From Pseudomonas sp. CCC3.1 (GTDB lineage Bacteria > Pseudomonadota > Gammaproteobacteria > Pseudomonadales > Pseudomonadaceae): a DNA stretch of 64,000 nt. Location: the NCBI RefSeq assembly GCF_034347405.1, contig NZ_CP133778.1:2914001-2978000 (forward strand). Direction: 5' to 3'. Made by a program: the position numbers and the translations under genes. Positions 32,630 to 40,765 of this stretch are shown here, one piece after another. The notes below the pieces were generated by a model, which was not told the DNA's origin, did not search any database, and saw nothing but the letters and a program-made list of their open reading frames with translations. How positions within the stretch are numbered: the first letter of the stretch is position 1; every line of letters begins with the position of its first letter.

Positions 32630-33559
32630 ATGAGCAAAAAGATTAAATGCGCCCTGATCGGGCCGGGCAATATCGGCACTGACCTGCTGTACAAGTTGCT
32701 GCGCAGTGACGTGCTGGAGCCGGTGTGGATGGTCGGTATCGATGCCACCTCCGAAGGCCTGAGCCGCGCCCGCGACATGGGCCTGAAAACCACCAGCGAC
32801 GGGGTCGACGGACTGCTGCCACACGTGCTGGAAGACAACATTCAAATCGCCTTTGATGCAACGTCGGCCTACGTGCACGCCGAGAACAGCCGCAAGCTCA
32901 ATGAGCTGGGCGTGCTGATGATCGACCTGACCCCGGCGGCCATCGGCCCGTACTGCGTGCCGCCGGTGAACCTCAAGGCCAACCTCAAGCGCGGCGCGAT
33001 GAACGTCAACATGGTGACCTGCGGCGGCCAGGCGACGATTCCGCTGGTGGCTGCGGTGTCCAGTGTGCAACCCGTGGCCTATGCCGAAATCGTCGCCACG
33101 GCTGCGTCCAAATCCGTAGGCCCGGGCACGCGCAAAAACATCGACGAATTCACCCGCACCACGGCCAGTGCTATCGAACAGGTCGGCGGCGCCAAGAAAG
33201 GCAAGGCGATCATTATCGTCAACCCGGCCGAGCCGCCACTGATCATGCGTGACACCGTGCACTGCCTGACCGAAACCGAGCCCGATCAAGCCGCCATCAC
33301 CGTGGCCATTGCCAACATGATCGAGCAGGTCCAGCACTACGTGCCCGGCTACAAGCTGGTGAATGGTCCGGTGTTTGACGGCAATCGAGTGTCGATTTTC
33401 ATGGAAGTCGAAGGCCTGGGCGATTACCTGCCCAAGTACGCCGGCAACCTCGACATCATGACCGCTGCTGCCGCGCGCACCGCCGAAATGTTCGCTGAGG
33501 AAATCCTCAAGGGCGAACTGCAACTCAAGGCCTGTGCCCCACAGCCTGCCCTCGTTTAA
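32630..33559 (+). CDS. Acetaldehyde/propanal dehydrogenase, acylating (HsaG/TesF/MhpF)
   Basis: 309 residues. N-terminal Rossmann motif IGPGNIGTDL (about 9-18) and the catalytic cysteine in NMVTCGGQATIP (about residue 127) match the acylating aldehyde dehydrogenases that channel the aldehyde from the partner aldolase to acetyl- or propionyl-CoA. The gene starts 21 bp after the hydratase and ends 10 bp before the aldolase start. Partnership with 33570-34592 is near certain from family knowledge. Confidence 0.93.
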   Translation: MSKKIKCALIGPGNIGTDLLYKLLRSDVLEPVWMVGIDATSEGLSRARDMGLKTTSDGVDGLLPHVLEDNIQIAFDATSAYVHAENSRKLNELGVLMIDLTPAAIGPYCVPPVNLKANLKRGAMNVNMVTCGGQATIPLVAAVSSVQPVAYAEIVATAASKSVGPGTRKNIDEFTRTTASAIEQVGGAKKGKAIIIVNPAEPPLIMRDTVHCLTETEPDQAAITVAIANMIEQVQHYVPGYKLVNGPVFDGNRVSIFMEVEGLGDYLPKYAGNLDIMTAAAARTAEMFAEEILKGELQLKACAPQPALV

Positions 33560-33569
33560 GGAGCACCCC

Positions 33570-34592
33570 ATGGACCTTCGCGGCAAAAAAATCACCGTGC
33601 ATGACATGTGCCTGCGCGATGGCATGCACCCCAAGCGTCACCAGATCAGCCTGCAACAGATGAAAGACATCGCCTGTGGGCTTGATGCGGCGGGCGTACC
33701 GCTGATTGAAGTCACCCACGGCGATGGCCTGGGCGGCAGTTCGGTGAACTACGGTTTTCCGGCACACACCGACGAGGAATACCTCTCGGCGGTGATCCCC
33801 ATGATGAAAAAGGCCAAGGTGTCAGCCTTGCTGCTGCCAGGGATCGGCACCGTCGACCACCTGCAAATGGCCTACGAACTGGGGGTCAACACCATTCGCG
33901 TGGCCACCCACTGCACTGAAGCCGACGTGTCGGAACAGCACATCTCGTATGCCCGCAAACTGGGCATGGACACCGTGGGCTTTCTGATGATGGCGCACAT
34001 GAACAGCCCCGAAGGGCTGGTCAAGCAAGGCAAGCTGATGGAGAGCTTCGGCGCCAACTGCATTTACCTCACCGATTCGGCGGGCTACATGCTGCCCCAC
34101 GACATCAAGGCGCGGGTCGCGGCCTTGCGTGAAGTGCTGCACCCGGACACCGAGATCGGTTTTCACGGCCACCATAACCTGTCGATGGGCGTGTCTAACT
34201 CCATCGCTGCCATCGAAGCCGGAGCCACCCGGATTGACGCGGCGGCCGCGGGTTTGGGCGCGGGCGCAGGCAACACCCCCATGGAAATCCTGGTCGCGGT
34301 GTGCGACCGCATGGGCATCGAAACCGGGGTCAGCGTGTTCGGCATTCAAGACGTGGCCGAAGATCTGGTAGTGCCGATCATGGACTTCCCGATCCGCAGC
34401 GACCGCGATGCCCTGACCATGGGTTACGCCGGGGTCTATGGCTCGTTCTTGCTGTTCGCCAAGCGCGCCGAGAAAAAGTACGGCGTTCCGGCCCGGGAAA
34501 TTCTCGTGGAAATGGGCCGTCGCGGCATGGTTGGTGGTCAGGAAGACATGATCGAAGACACTGCCATGACCCTGGCTCGCCAGCGCGCCTGA
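33570..34592 (+). CDS. 4-hydroxy-2-oxovalerate aldolase (HsaF/TesG/MhpE)
   Basis: 340 residues with AAGGAG before the ATG. DRE-TIM metallolyase: MCLRDGMHPKRHQ near the N-terminus carries the divalent-metal aspartate and substrate arginine, and FHGHHNLSMGVSNSI provides the metal-binding histidines. It splits 4-hydroxy-2-oxo acids into pyruvate and an aldehyde, which is passed to the dehydrogenase encoded just upstream. It ends the C5-fragment trio and is followed 13 bp later by a clear terminator. Confidence 0.94.
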   Translation: MDLRGKKITVHDMCLRDGMHPKRHQISLQQMKDIACGLDAAGVPLIEVTHGDGLGGSSVNYGFPAHTDEEYLSAVIPMMKKAKVSALLLPGIGTVDHLQMAYELGVNTIRVATHCTEADVSEQHISYARKLGMDTVGFLMMAHMNSPEGLVKQGKLMESFGANCIYLTDSAGYMLPHDIKARVAALREVLHPDTEIGFHGHHNLSMGVSNSIAAIEAGATRIDAAAAGLGAGAGNTPMEILVAVCDRMGIETGVSVFGIQDVAEDLVVPIMDFPIRSDRDALTMGYAGVYGSFLLFAKRAEKKYGVPAREILVEMGRRGMVGGQEDMIEDTAMTLARQRA

Positions 34593-34604
34593 CAGCGGTT
34601 TATT

Positions 34605-34650
34605 GCCAAAGGCGCTGGCGCTCTGTGCGTCAGCGCCTTTGGCGTTTTTA
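34605..34650 (+). terminator. Rho-independent terminator after the aldolase gene
   Basis: Stem GCCAAAGGCGCTG / CAGCGCCTTTGGC with a small loop followed by GTTTTTA. It ends the flavin reductase-to-aldolase transcript; the MFS gene begins 18 bp later and would need read-through or its own promoter. Confidence 0.88.
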
Positions 34651-34668
34651 GCGGATAGGGAATCGAAT

Positions 34669-35982
34669 ATGTCCAACCCACACGTCGGCTGGCGCAGCCA
34701 CGGATTGCTGTTGTTGCTGGCCGCAGTGTTTGCCGACAACTTTGTCGGGCGGCAGATTCTGGCGGTGATGATCGAGCCAATCAAACGCGAATTCGGGGTC
34801 AGTGACACGGCCATGGGCCTGGTATCGGGCCTGGCGTTTTCTGGGGTCTATGCCCTGCTCGCCTTGCCCGCCGGACGCCTGGCCGATGGCATGTCGCGGA
34901 CTCGGCTGTTAGCCATGGCTTGCCTGCTATGGGCGCTGGCGACAATGCTTTGCGGGCTGGCAGTGAGTTTCTGGATGCTGGCGTTGGCGCGCATGGCGGT
35001 CGCGGTAAGCGAGTCACCCACCACATCGGCGTCCATGTCGGTGATTGCCGATTTGTACCCGCCGCATCGACGTTCGTTTGCCATCAGTTGTTTTACCGCT
35101 GCGCCGACGTTTTCGGCCGTCATTGGTTTGAGCCTCGGCGCTTGGGTGGTCGAGCACTACGGCTGGCGCATGGCGTTTATGCTGGTTGGCATCCCGGCGC
35201 TGGGATTTTCAGCACTGCTGGGGTTTATGGTCAAAGACCCGGCACGCGGACGCTGGGATCTGGCCAGCGCCCACGCGGCACACCCCCTGCAAAGTCTGGG
35301 CATCGAAGCGCGCAAGCTCTGGGCCTTGCCCGCTTATCGCTGCCTGATCATGGCTGGCGGCCTGACCACCCTGAGTGCATATGCCATTGGCATGTGGAAC
35401 ACCAGTTTTCTGGTGCGCTCGCACGGGTTGTCACTGCAACACGCCGGTTTGCTGGCGGGGTTCATTTGCGGAGGCGTGGCAGGGATCGGCGCGCTGTTCA
35501 GTGGCTGGTTAAGCGATCACCTGACACCGCGTAATGCGCATTGGCAAATTGGCATTCCAATCATCGGCCATGTCATGGCGCTCAGCGCCCTGGTGGCTTA
35601 TCTGCTGTGGCCGAACACGGTCTGGCTGCATCTGGGCGGGCTGCCCATTCCCAGTGCGATGCTCTGGTGTGCGCTCTACAGCTTTTTTTGTACGTGGTGT
35701 GTGGCGCCGTCTTTCAACCTGGTCACGCAACTGGTGCCGGGCAATCGCCGAGGCACGGCCATGGCCTTGCAGACGATTATCTCGACGCTGCTGGGGGTTG
35801 GGGTCGGACCGTTGCTGGCAGGTTTGTTCAGTGATGCGTTGCAACCGGTGTTTGGGGTTGAGTCGCTGCGTTATGCCTTGCTCCTGGTGAACATACCGGT
35901 GCTGGCGGCGATCGGGCTGCTGATTCGCACCAGCAGCCACGTCACTCAAAGCCGTTATTTACCGGTGGAGCGTGCGGCGTAA
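34669..35982 (+). CDS. MFS transporter, likely substrate uptake for the island
   Basis: 437 residues from the ATG at 34669; the earlier in-frame ATG at 34603 lies in the terminator. Twelve hydrophobic segments are visible, with the MFS loop 2-3 motif LPAGRLADGMSRTRLL after the second helix. Spinster/anion-cation symporter-like transporters of this kind often occur with aromatic and steroid acid catabolic genes. It follows the pathway genes, so uptake of a steroid carboxylate is the working idea; the substrate is not readable. Its last 28 bp overlap the convergent nitronate monooxygenase gene. Confidence 0.82.
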   Translation: MSNPHVGWRSHGLLLLLAAVFADNFVGRQILAVMIEPIKREFGVSDTAMGLVSGLAFSGVYALLALPAGRLADGMSRTRLLAMACLLWALATMLCGLAVSFWMLALARMAVAVSESPTTSASMSVIADLYPPHRRSFAISCFTAAPTFSAVIGLSLGAWVVEHYGWRMAFMLVGIPALGFSALLGFMVKDPARGRWDLASAHAAHPLQSLGIEARKLWALPAYRCLIMAGGLTTLSAYAIGMWNTSFLVRSHGLSLQHAGLLAGFICGGVAGIGALFSGWLSDHLTPRNAHWQIGIPIIGHVMALSALVAYLLWPNTVWLHLGGLPIPSAMLWCALYSFFCTWCVAPSFNLVTQLVPGNRRGTAMALQTIISTLLGVGVGPLLAGLFSDALQPVFGVESLRYALLLVNIPVLAAIGLLIRTSSHVTQSRYLPVERAA

Positions 35983-37040
35983 TCGTCCAGCAGCTTGCGG
36001 GTCAGCTCATAGGACGATAGCTCGGCAGTTCGGCCAGGGCTCAGGGGAAATGCCTGCCCCGCCCACAGGTTGATGAAATCACCGGAACCGGCAGGCTCGG
36101 ACTTGGCCTTCAGTGGCAGCAGCACCCCACCTGCCAACGGGAAAGCCGGGGCCTGCGGGTTGATCGGGCCGAGCTCGCGCATGACCCGGTTCATAATTCC
36201 GCGCGCTGGACGCCCGGTGAACAGGTTGGTCAGCGCGGTGTCACTGGCGCTGGCTTCGCGCAGTGCCCGGTAATGCGGCTTGGCTATGTTTGCCTGCGGG
36301 CAAAACAAGTACGCGGTGCCGATTTGCACCGCGCTGGCGCCCAAGGCAAACGCGGCGGCAATCCCTCGCGCATCGGCAATGCCGCCTGCAGCAATCACAG
36401 GCACCGAGACTGCATCGACGATTTGCGGCACCAGGGCAAAGGTGCCGATTTGGGTGGTCAGTTCAGTGCTTAAAAACATTGCTCGATGACCACCGGCTTC
36501 GTAGCCCATCGCAATGATCGCGTCGCAGCCGTGTTGCTCAAGCCATTGGGCTTCTTCAACGGTGGTCGCGGCGCTGAGAATCTTTGCCCCACAGGCTTTG
36601 ACCCGCGCGATCAGTTCGGGGGCTGGGAGCGAGAAGTGAAAACTGACCACTGCCGGGCGCAGCTCTTCGACCAGAGCACAGGTGGCCTCATCAAAAGGCG
36701 CCCGGCTCGAAACCGGGGTTGGCGCGTCATAGTCGGCGCCCAACTCGTCGTAATAAGGCTTGAACAGCGACTTCCACTGCTGCACGCAAGCTTCGTCGTA
36801 TTCAGGGGACTGATGGCAGAAAAAATTCAGATTGAATGGCTGTTCGCTCTCGGCGCGAAAGGCTGAAACCTCTGCACGAATCGCGTCGTGACTCAAGGTG
36901 GCACAGGCCAGAGAGCCCAGGCCGCCCGCTTTCGCTACGCCGATCATCACATCAGCCCCGGCGCCGAGCATAGGGCCTTGAATGATGGGGTTGGTAATGC
37001 CTACCAAGTCGATAAAGCGTGAGTCAGGCCATTGGGACAT
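35955..37040 (-). CDS. Nitronate monooxygenase-family flavoprotein
   Basis: 361 residues from the ATG at 37040; the upstream extension to 37196 runs through a REP element. The TIM-barrel features of the 2-nitropropane dioxygenase family are present: PIIQGPMLG, GGLGSLA, the FMN-phosphate segment AAGGIADARG and GASAVQIGTAYLFCPQ, with the AMGYEAGGHR loop. Class I members oxidise alkyl nitronates. The steroid enzyme IpdC, acting on CD-ring degradation intermediates, is a relative often given the same automatic name, so a pathway role at the edge of this island is possible but unproven. It is convergent with the MFS gene. Confidence 0.82.
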   Translation of the reverse strand: MSQWPDSRFIDLVGITNPIIQGPMLGAGADVMIGVAKAGGLGSLACATLSHDAIRAEVSAFRAESEQPFNLNFFCHQSPEYDEACVQQWKSLFKPYYDELGADYDAPTPVSSRAPFDEATCALVEELRPAVVSFHFSLPAPELIARVKACGAKILSAATTVEEAQWLEQHGCDAIIAMGYEAGGHRAMFLSTELTTQIGTFALVPQIVDAVSVPVIAAGGIADARGIAAAFALGASAVQIGTAYLFCPQANIAKPHYRALREASASDTALTNLFTGRPARGIMNRVMRELGPINPQAPAFPLAGGVLLPLKAKSEPAGSGDFINLWAGQAFPLSPGRTAELSSYELTRKLLDDYAARSTGK

Positions 37041-37141
37041 AGGGATGTTCTCTACGATCAATAAACGGGAAACGGATAGTAACGGAGGGAGCGGCGTTGT
37101 GGGAGCCTGGCTTGCCAGCGTTTGCGCGACTTCACATTCCC

Positions 37142-37209
37142 TGTAGGAGCGAGCTTGCCTCGCGAGCTTTTGATCGTTTAAAAGATCGCGAGGCAAGCTC
37201 GCTCCTACA
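37142..37209. repeat. REP-like palindrome
   Basis: Arms TGTAGGAGCGAGCTTGCC... and inverted copy, near-identical to 31718-31785. It lies between the nitronate monooxygenase promoter region and the 3' end of the L,D-transpeptidase gene. Confidence 0.85.
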
Positions 37210-37238
37210 GATTTCAGGCAGCGTAAAACGATGTCTAA

Positions 37239-38795
37239 TCAGCGTTTATTGGCCAATGCGGCTATCAACGCCGGGTCTCGGTTGTAGATGTCCGGGGCGT
37301 ACACCACTTTGCCATTTTTGTCGGCTTGCGCCGTCCAGTAGCTCATCAGGATCGGCATCGGATTGGACAACCGAAATTCATGGGTCAAGCCGGTGGCCAG
37401 CAAGTCTTCAGTGCGGGTTTTTTCTGCAGGCGTGACCAGCAAATCTCGTAACTGGAACACTGATTCAACCCGTACACACCCCGAACTGAATGCCCGGGGG
37501 CCTTTGCTGAACAGCGCCTGGCTCGGCGTGTCGTGCAGGTACACCGAAAATGGGTTGGGGAAACGCAGCACGATCCGGCCCAAGGGGTTTCTAGGCCCGG
37601 CGCCCTGGCGCAGCAAGATATTGCCGGGGCGATCCCAGTCAATACTCTGCGGCGACAGCGGCTGACCATTGCTGTCGATGACCTGCAAGTCATGGCGGCT
37701 CAAGAAGGACGAATCGCGGCGAATCTGCGGCAGTTTGTCTTCTTTGAAAATAGTCGGCGGAATGGTCCAGGTCGGGTTCAGGGTCAGACGGGTCACTCGC
37801 GATTTAAGCAACGGCGTCTGGCGATCCGCACGCCCGACCTGAGTGCGGGTTTGCCACACCGGCGAGCCATTCTGGTAGACCGTCAACTGCGCTGCTGGCA
37901 CGTTGATCAGCAAGATCGAAGGCTCGAAATCCTGGGCCATCCAGCGAAAACGCTCCAGGTTGATGCGCAGTTGCTCAAGCCGGGTTGCCGGGCTGACATT
38001 CAGTTCTTTCACCGTGCCCGCGCCGACGACCCCATCGGCCTGCAAGGAGTGGTTGAGTTGAAAGCTTTTAACCGCAGACACCAATTCATTGCTGTACACG
38101 TTATTGGGCGTTGCCGGCAAGTGATCGAGATAGCCTTCACTGAGCAGGCGCTGGGCCAACGCGGGGATCCGCGGGTCTTGCATACCGGGACGCAGCAAGG
38201 CGCCATCCGCTATTGACTGCCATTTATGCAACGGCAACTGACGCTGGCGGGCATAAACGTTGCGCAGGTTCTGGTAAAGCTCAAACCCCGGACGGGCCAA
38301 GGCAAACGCCTGGGCCACATCGTGCAGCCCCGGCCCGGCAATTGCCAGAATCTGGCTGCGATCTGGCGTCATTTCATTGGAATGCCAGACGGGCTCGAAA
38401 CGGGCTTGCGGCAAACGGCCGTAGTGCAGGTCTTGCAAGGCTTGCAGGTACTGGCGACTGGTGTCGATGTCGGCACACAGGTCCTGTGTGTTGGGCAAAG
38501 GGTAGTTTTGCGGGTCAAGGCCATCGTCAGCCAGGGTAGCCAATGCACCTTGCAAGGCGGTCAGGCGCCCCTTGTCGGCCCAGATTGGCTGGTTATTCTG
38601 GCTTTGGTAAAAAGCCTGCAACAGGGCCTTTGAAGGCTCGTTGATACTGACGGCCAAGGTCGGGCATGCCTGCGGCAATTGCGCCAATGCCACTTGCACC
38701 GGGTTCAAGGGCTCGACTGGCAGCTCATCGGCCAGTGCGACCAGCGGCGCAGCGAGCAAGACAAGTGTCAAGTAATATGCGTGTTTTTTGATCAA
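37239..38795 (-). CDS. L,D-transpeptidase of the YcbB/LdtD type
   Basis: 518 residues. Translation begins at TTG (38793-38795) with GGAG upstream, giving a signal peptide (KKHAYYLTLVLLAAPLVALA). Domains in order: an SCB-like helical region, a peptidoglycan-binding domain (about residues 215-265: LSEGYLDHLP ... FQLNHSLQADGVVGAGTV) and a YkuD catalytic domain with the His ... SSGCVR signature, catalytic Cys near 441. Such enzymes form 3-3 cross-links in peptidoglycan and can bypass beta-lactam-sensitive transpeptidases. It is divergent from another YkuD-like protein gene across 143 bp. Confidence 0.92.
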   Translation of the reverse strand: MIKKHAYYLTLVLLAAPLVALADELPVEPLNPVQVALAQLPQACPTLAVSINEPSKALLQAFYQSQNNQPIWADKGRLTALQGALATLADDGLDPQNYPLPNTQDLCADIDTSRQYLQALQDLHYGRLPQARFEPVWHSNEMTPDRSQILAIAGPGLHDVAQAFALARPGFELYQNLRNVYARQRQLPLHKWQSIADGALLRPGMQDPRIPALAQRLLSEGYLDHLPATPNNVYSNELVSAVKSFQLNHSLQADGVVGAGTVKELNVSPATRLEQLRINLERFRWMAQDFEPSILLINVPAAQLTVYQNGSPVWQTRTQVGRADRQTPLLKSRVTRLTLNPTWTIPPTIFKEDKLPQIRRDSSFLSRHDLQVIDSNGQPLSPQSIDWDRPGNILLRQGAGPRNPLGRIVLRFPNPFSVYLHDTPSQALFSKGPRAFSSGCVRVESVFQLRDLLVTPAEKTRTEDLLATGLTHEFRLSNPMPILMSYWTAQADKNGKVVYAPDIYNRDPALIAALANKR

Positions 38796-38938
38796 CTGCT
38801 TTACTCCAGTCCGTGGCCTTTATGTTGAGGGTCACCGTATTACTTGTCGCGGCACCCCTCAGGCTAGCACCTAAAACAGGGTCGCCTTTAGAACGACGGA
38901 ATGTCAGGAGCCAACTCAACAGTGGAAACTCTTAACTT

Positions 38939-39658
38939 ATGCTGATTTTATTGCGACGGCTTTGCTTGGCCGCCGCGACACTGGGCGCATTTTCAAGCCC
39001 GGTGTTCGCTGCCACCGCCAGCTCTTTTCAACCGGTATTGTTCTCCAGCCTTGCCCAAGCGGCCCCCGAACTCAACCCCCAAGCCCTCAAAAGCGCTCTC
39101 AGCGCCATGCAATGCGCCGTCAATAATGGCGCCAGCCAGGCCGAGCACCTGGCCGTAATTGATTACTCGCAACCCTCCACAGCACGACGACTGTGGATTT
39201 TTGACTTGCATAAAAAGACCCTGGTGCTGCGTGACTTGGTGGCCCATGGACAGAATTCCGGTGAAAACTTCGCCACTCAGTTCTCCAATAGCGAAGGCAG
39301 TTATCAATCCAGCCTGGGCTTGTTTCGTACCCAGGAAAGCTATCAAGGCGCCAACGGTTACTCCCTGCGCATGGACGGACTAGAGCCGGGCATCAACGAC
39401 CGCGCCCGTGATCGCGACATCGTGATTCATGCCGCCAGCTATGTGAACCCGCTGTGGAGCCAGCGTCAGGGCCGCATCGGCCGCAGCCAGGGCTGCCCTG
39501 CCGTGCGCCCGCAAGTCGCGCGCAAAGTGGTAGACACACTCAAGGACGGACAGTTCATGTTTGCTTGGTATCCCGATCAGCGCTGGTTGAAATCCTCGGC
39601 CTACCTGAACTGCAAGCCGCACTTGGTGGCGAGTATTGTTTCCGCGAAAGGGAGCTGA
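38939..39658 (+). CDS. Secreted murein L,D-transpeptidase catalytic domain-like protein
   Basis: 239 residues with an N-terminal signal peptide (LILLRRLCLAAATLGAFSSPVFA). The C-terminal half has the YkuD_2-type pattern: IVIHAASY followed by GRSQGCPAVRP, giving the catalytic His and Cys. It has no peptidoglycan-binding domain. The divergent arrangement with the full-length LdtD-type gene suggests joint control of wall cross-linking. The start has only a weak ribosome site; the ATG is chosen because the signal peptide begins directly there. Confidence 0.87.
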   Translation: MLILLRRLCLAAATLGAFSSPVFAATASSFQPVLFSSLAQAAPELNPQALKSALSAMQCAVNNGASQAEHLAVIDYSQPSTARRLWIFDLHKKTLVLRDLVAHGQNSGENFATQFSNSEGSYQSSLGLFRTQESYQGANGYSLRMDGLEPGINDRARDRDIVIHAASYVNPLWSQRQGRIGRSQGCPAVRPQVARKVVDTLKDGQFMFAWYPDQRWLKSSAYLNCKPHLVASIVSAKGS

Positions 39659-39740
39659 GCAGGCGTTACCGAGGCGGTCGTTGTAATGCCGGCCATAAAG
39701 GCGGCGATCGCACAGCCCCCCAACGACCTGTGGATTTGAG

Positions 39741-40643
39741 TCAACCCGCAGCAACGGCGTTGGGGAACACGTGTGCGCAGAGGAAGTCCACCAGCGCCCG
39801 CACCTTGGGTGAAGGGTGTTTACTGGCAGGCCACAGCACATGGAACACCCCGCTGCACGCTACATAATCACCCAGAATCAGCGTCAGGCGGCCATCGGCC
39901 AGCGGCTCATGGATGGCGAATTCTGGCAGGTAGGTGATGCCCAGCCCTTGCAGCGCAAAACACACGCGAGTCTCGATGTTGTTGCAGATCATCGAGGTTG
40001 GCAGTTGCAACTCGGGCTCGCCGGGCGCCTGACGCAGCGCCCACGTTTGCAGCTTGCCGCTGGTGGGCCAGCGGTAATGCATGCAAGTGTGATGCAGCAA
40101 ATCGGCAGGTACCTGTGGCGTCCCGCGCTGCGCAAGGTACTCGGGCGCGGCCACTACGCGCATCTCAAAGGTCCCCAGACGGCGGGCTGACAGCCTTGAG
40201 TCGACAGGCTCTCCGGTGCGCACCACGGCGTCGAAACCCTCTTCGATCACATCGACCATGCGGTCAGAGAAATCCAGGTCCAGTTCGATCTCAGGGTAGG
40301 CACGCATAAACTCGCCGAGCACCGGCAATACCAGTGAGCTCACCAACGGCAGACTCACGCGCAGGCGCCCCCGTGGCGCAGATGAAGCGTGTGACAACTC
40401 CTGCTGCGCAGCTTCAATTTCGGCCAGGATGCGGCGGCTGCGCTCCAGAAACAGCATCCCCTCAGCAGTCAACGTCACACTGCGCGTACTGCGGTGGAAA
40501 AGCCGCACCCCAAGCTTTTCTTCAAGCCGCGCCACGCTTTTACCCACTGCCGAGGCCGACACCCCCAACAGGCGGCCCGCCGCCACGAAACTGCGGGTTT
40601 CGGCAACCTGAACAAACACTACGAAGCCATTGAGGCTGTCCAT
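39741..40643 (-). CDS. LysR-family transcriptional regulator
   Basis: 300 residues. The N-terminal winged helix-turn-helix is canonical (FVQVAETRSFVAAGRLLGVSASAVGKSVARLEEKLG), followed by a periplasmic-binding-protein-like effector domain starting near residue 90 (RGRLRVSLPL). The sequence resembles the subgroup related to DmlR/PA0477-type regulators. It is transcribed divergently from the MFS gene at 40766; the 122-bp gap holds a perfect inverted repeat suited to LysR binding. Most likely it controls the efflux gene and itself. Confidence 0.92.
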   Translation of the reverse strand: MDSLNGFVVFVQVAETRSFVAAGRLLGVSASAVGKSVARLEEKLGVRLFHRSTRSVTLTAEGMLFLERSRRILAEIEAAQQELSHASSAPRGRLRVSLPLVSSLVLPVLGEFMRAYPEIELDLDFSDRMVDVIEEGFDAVVRTGEPVDSRLSARRLGTFEMRVVAAPEYLAQRGTPQVPADLLHHTCMHYRWPTSGKLQTWALRQAPGEPELQLPTSMICNNIETRVCFALQGLGITYLPEFAIHEPLADGRLTLILGDYVACSGVFHVLWPASKHPSPKVRALVDFLCAHVFPNAVAAG

Positions 40644-40663
40644 TGCTTACCTCGCTGCTCAAT

Positions 40664-40683
40664 TGCGGACATAACCGTCCGCA
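40664..40683. promoter_or_regulatory. Inverted repeat between LysR and MFS genes
   Basis: TGCGGAC-N6-GTCCGCA, a perfect 7-bp dyad 20 bp upstream of the LysR start and 82 bp upstream of the MFS start. It is the best candidate for the LysR operator. Confidence 0.6.
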
Positions 40684-40765
40684 CAACGAGGAACTGTATC
40701 CCGCTTTTTCTTTAATCAGGAAATTTCTATCGTCAGGCCATGAATGATCTAACTCAGGAACTGTC

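Noticed and set aside
31802..33634. 610-codon antisense frame across the hydratase and acetaldehyde dehydrogenase genes
   Set aside because: It covers two well-supported genes in the other direction and spans their intergenic gap; composition is that of a shadow frame.
40664..40683. TGCGGAC-N6-GTCCGCA as a further copy of the island dyad
   Set aside because: The half-sites have the opposite polarity (GGAC...GTCC instead of GTC...GAC) and the adjacent genes are a LysR/MFS pair, so it is better read as the LysR operator.
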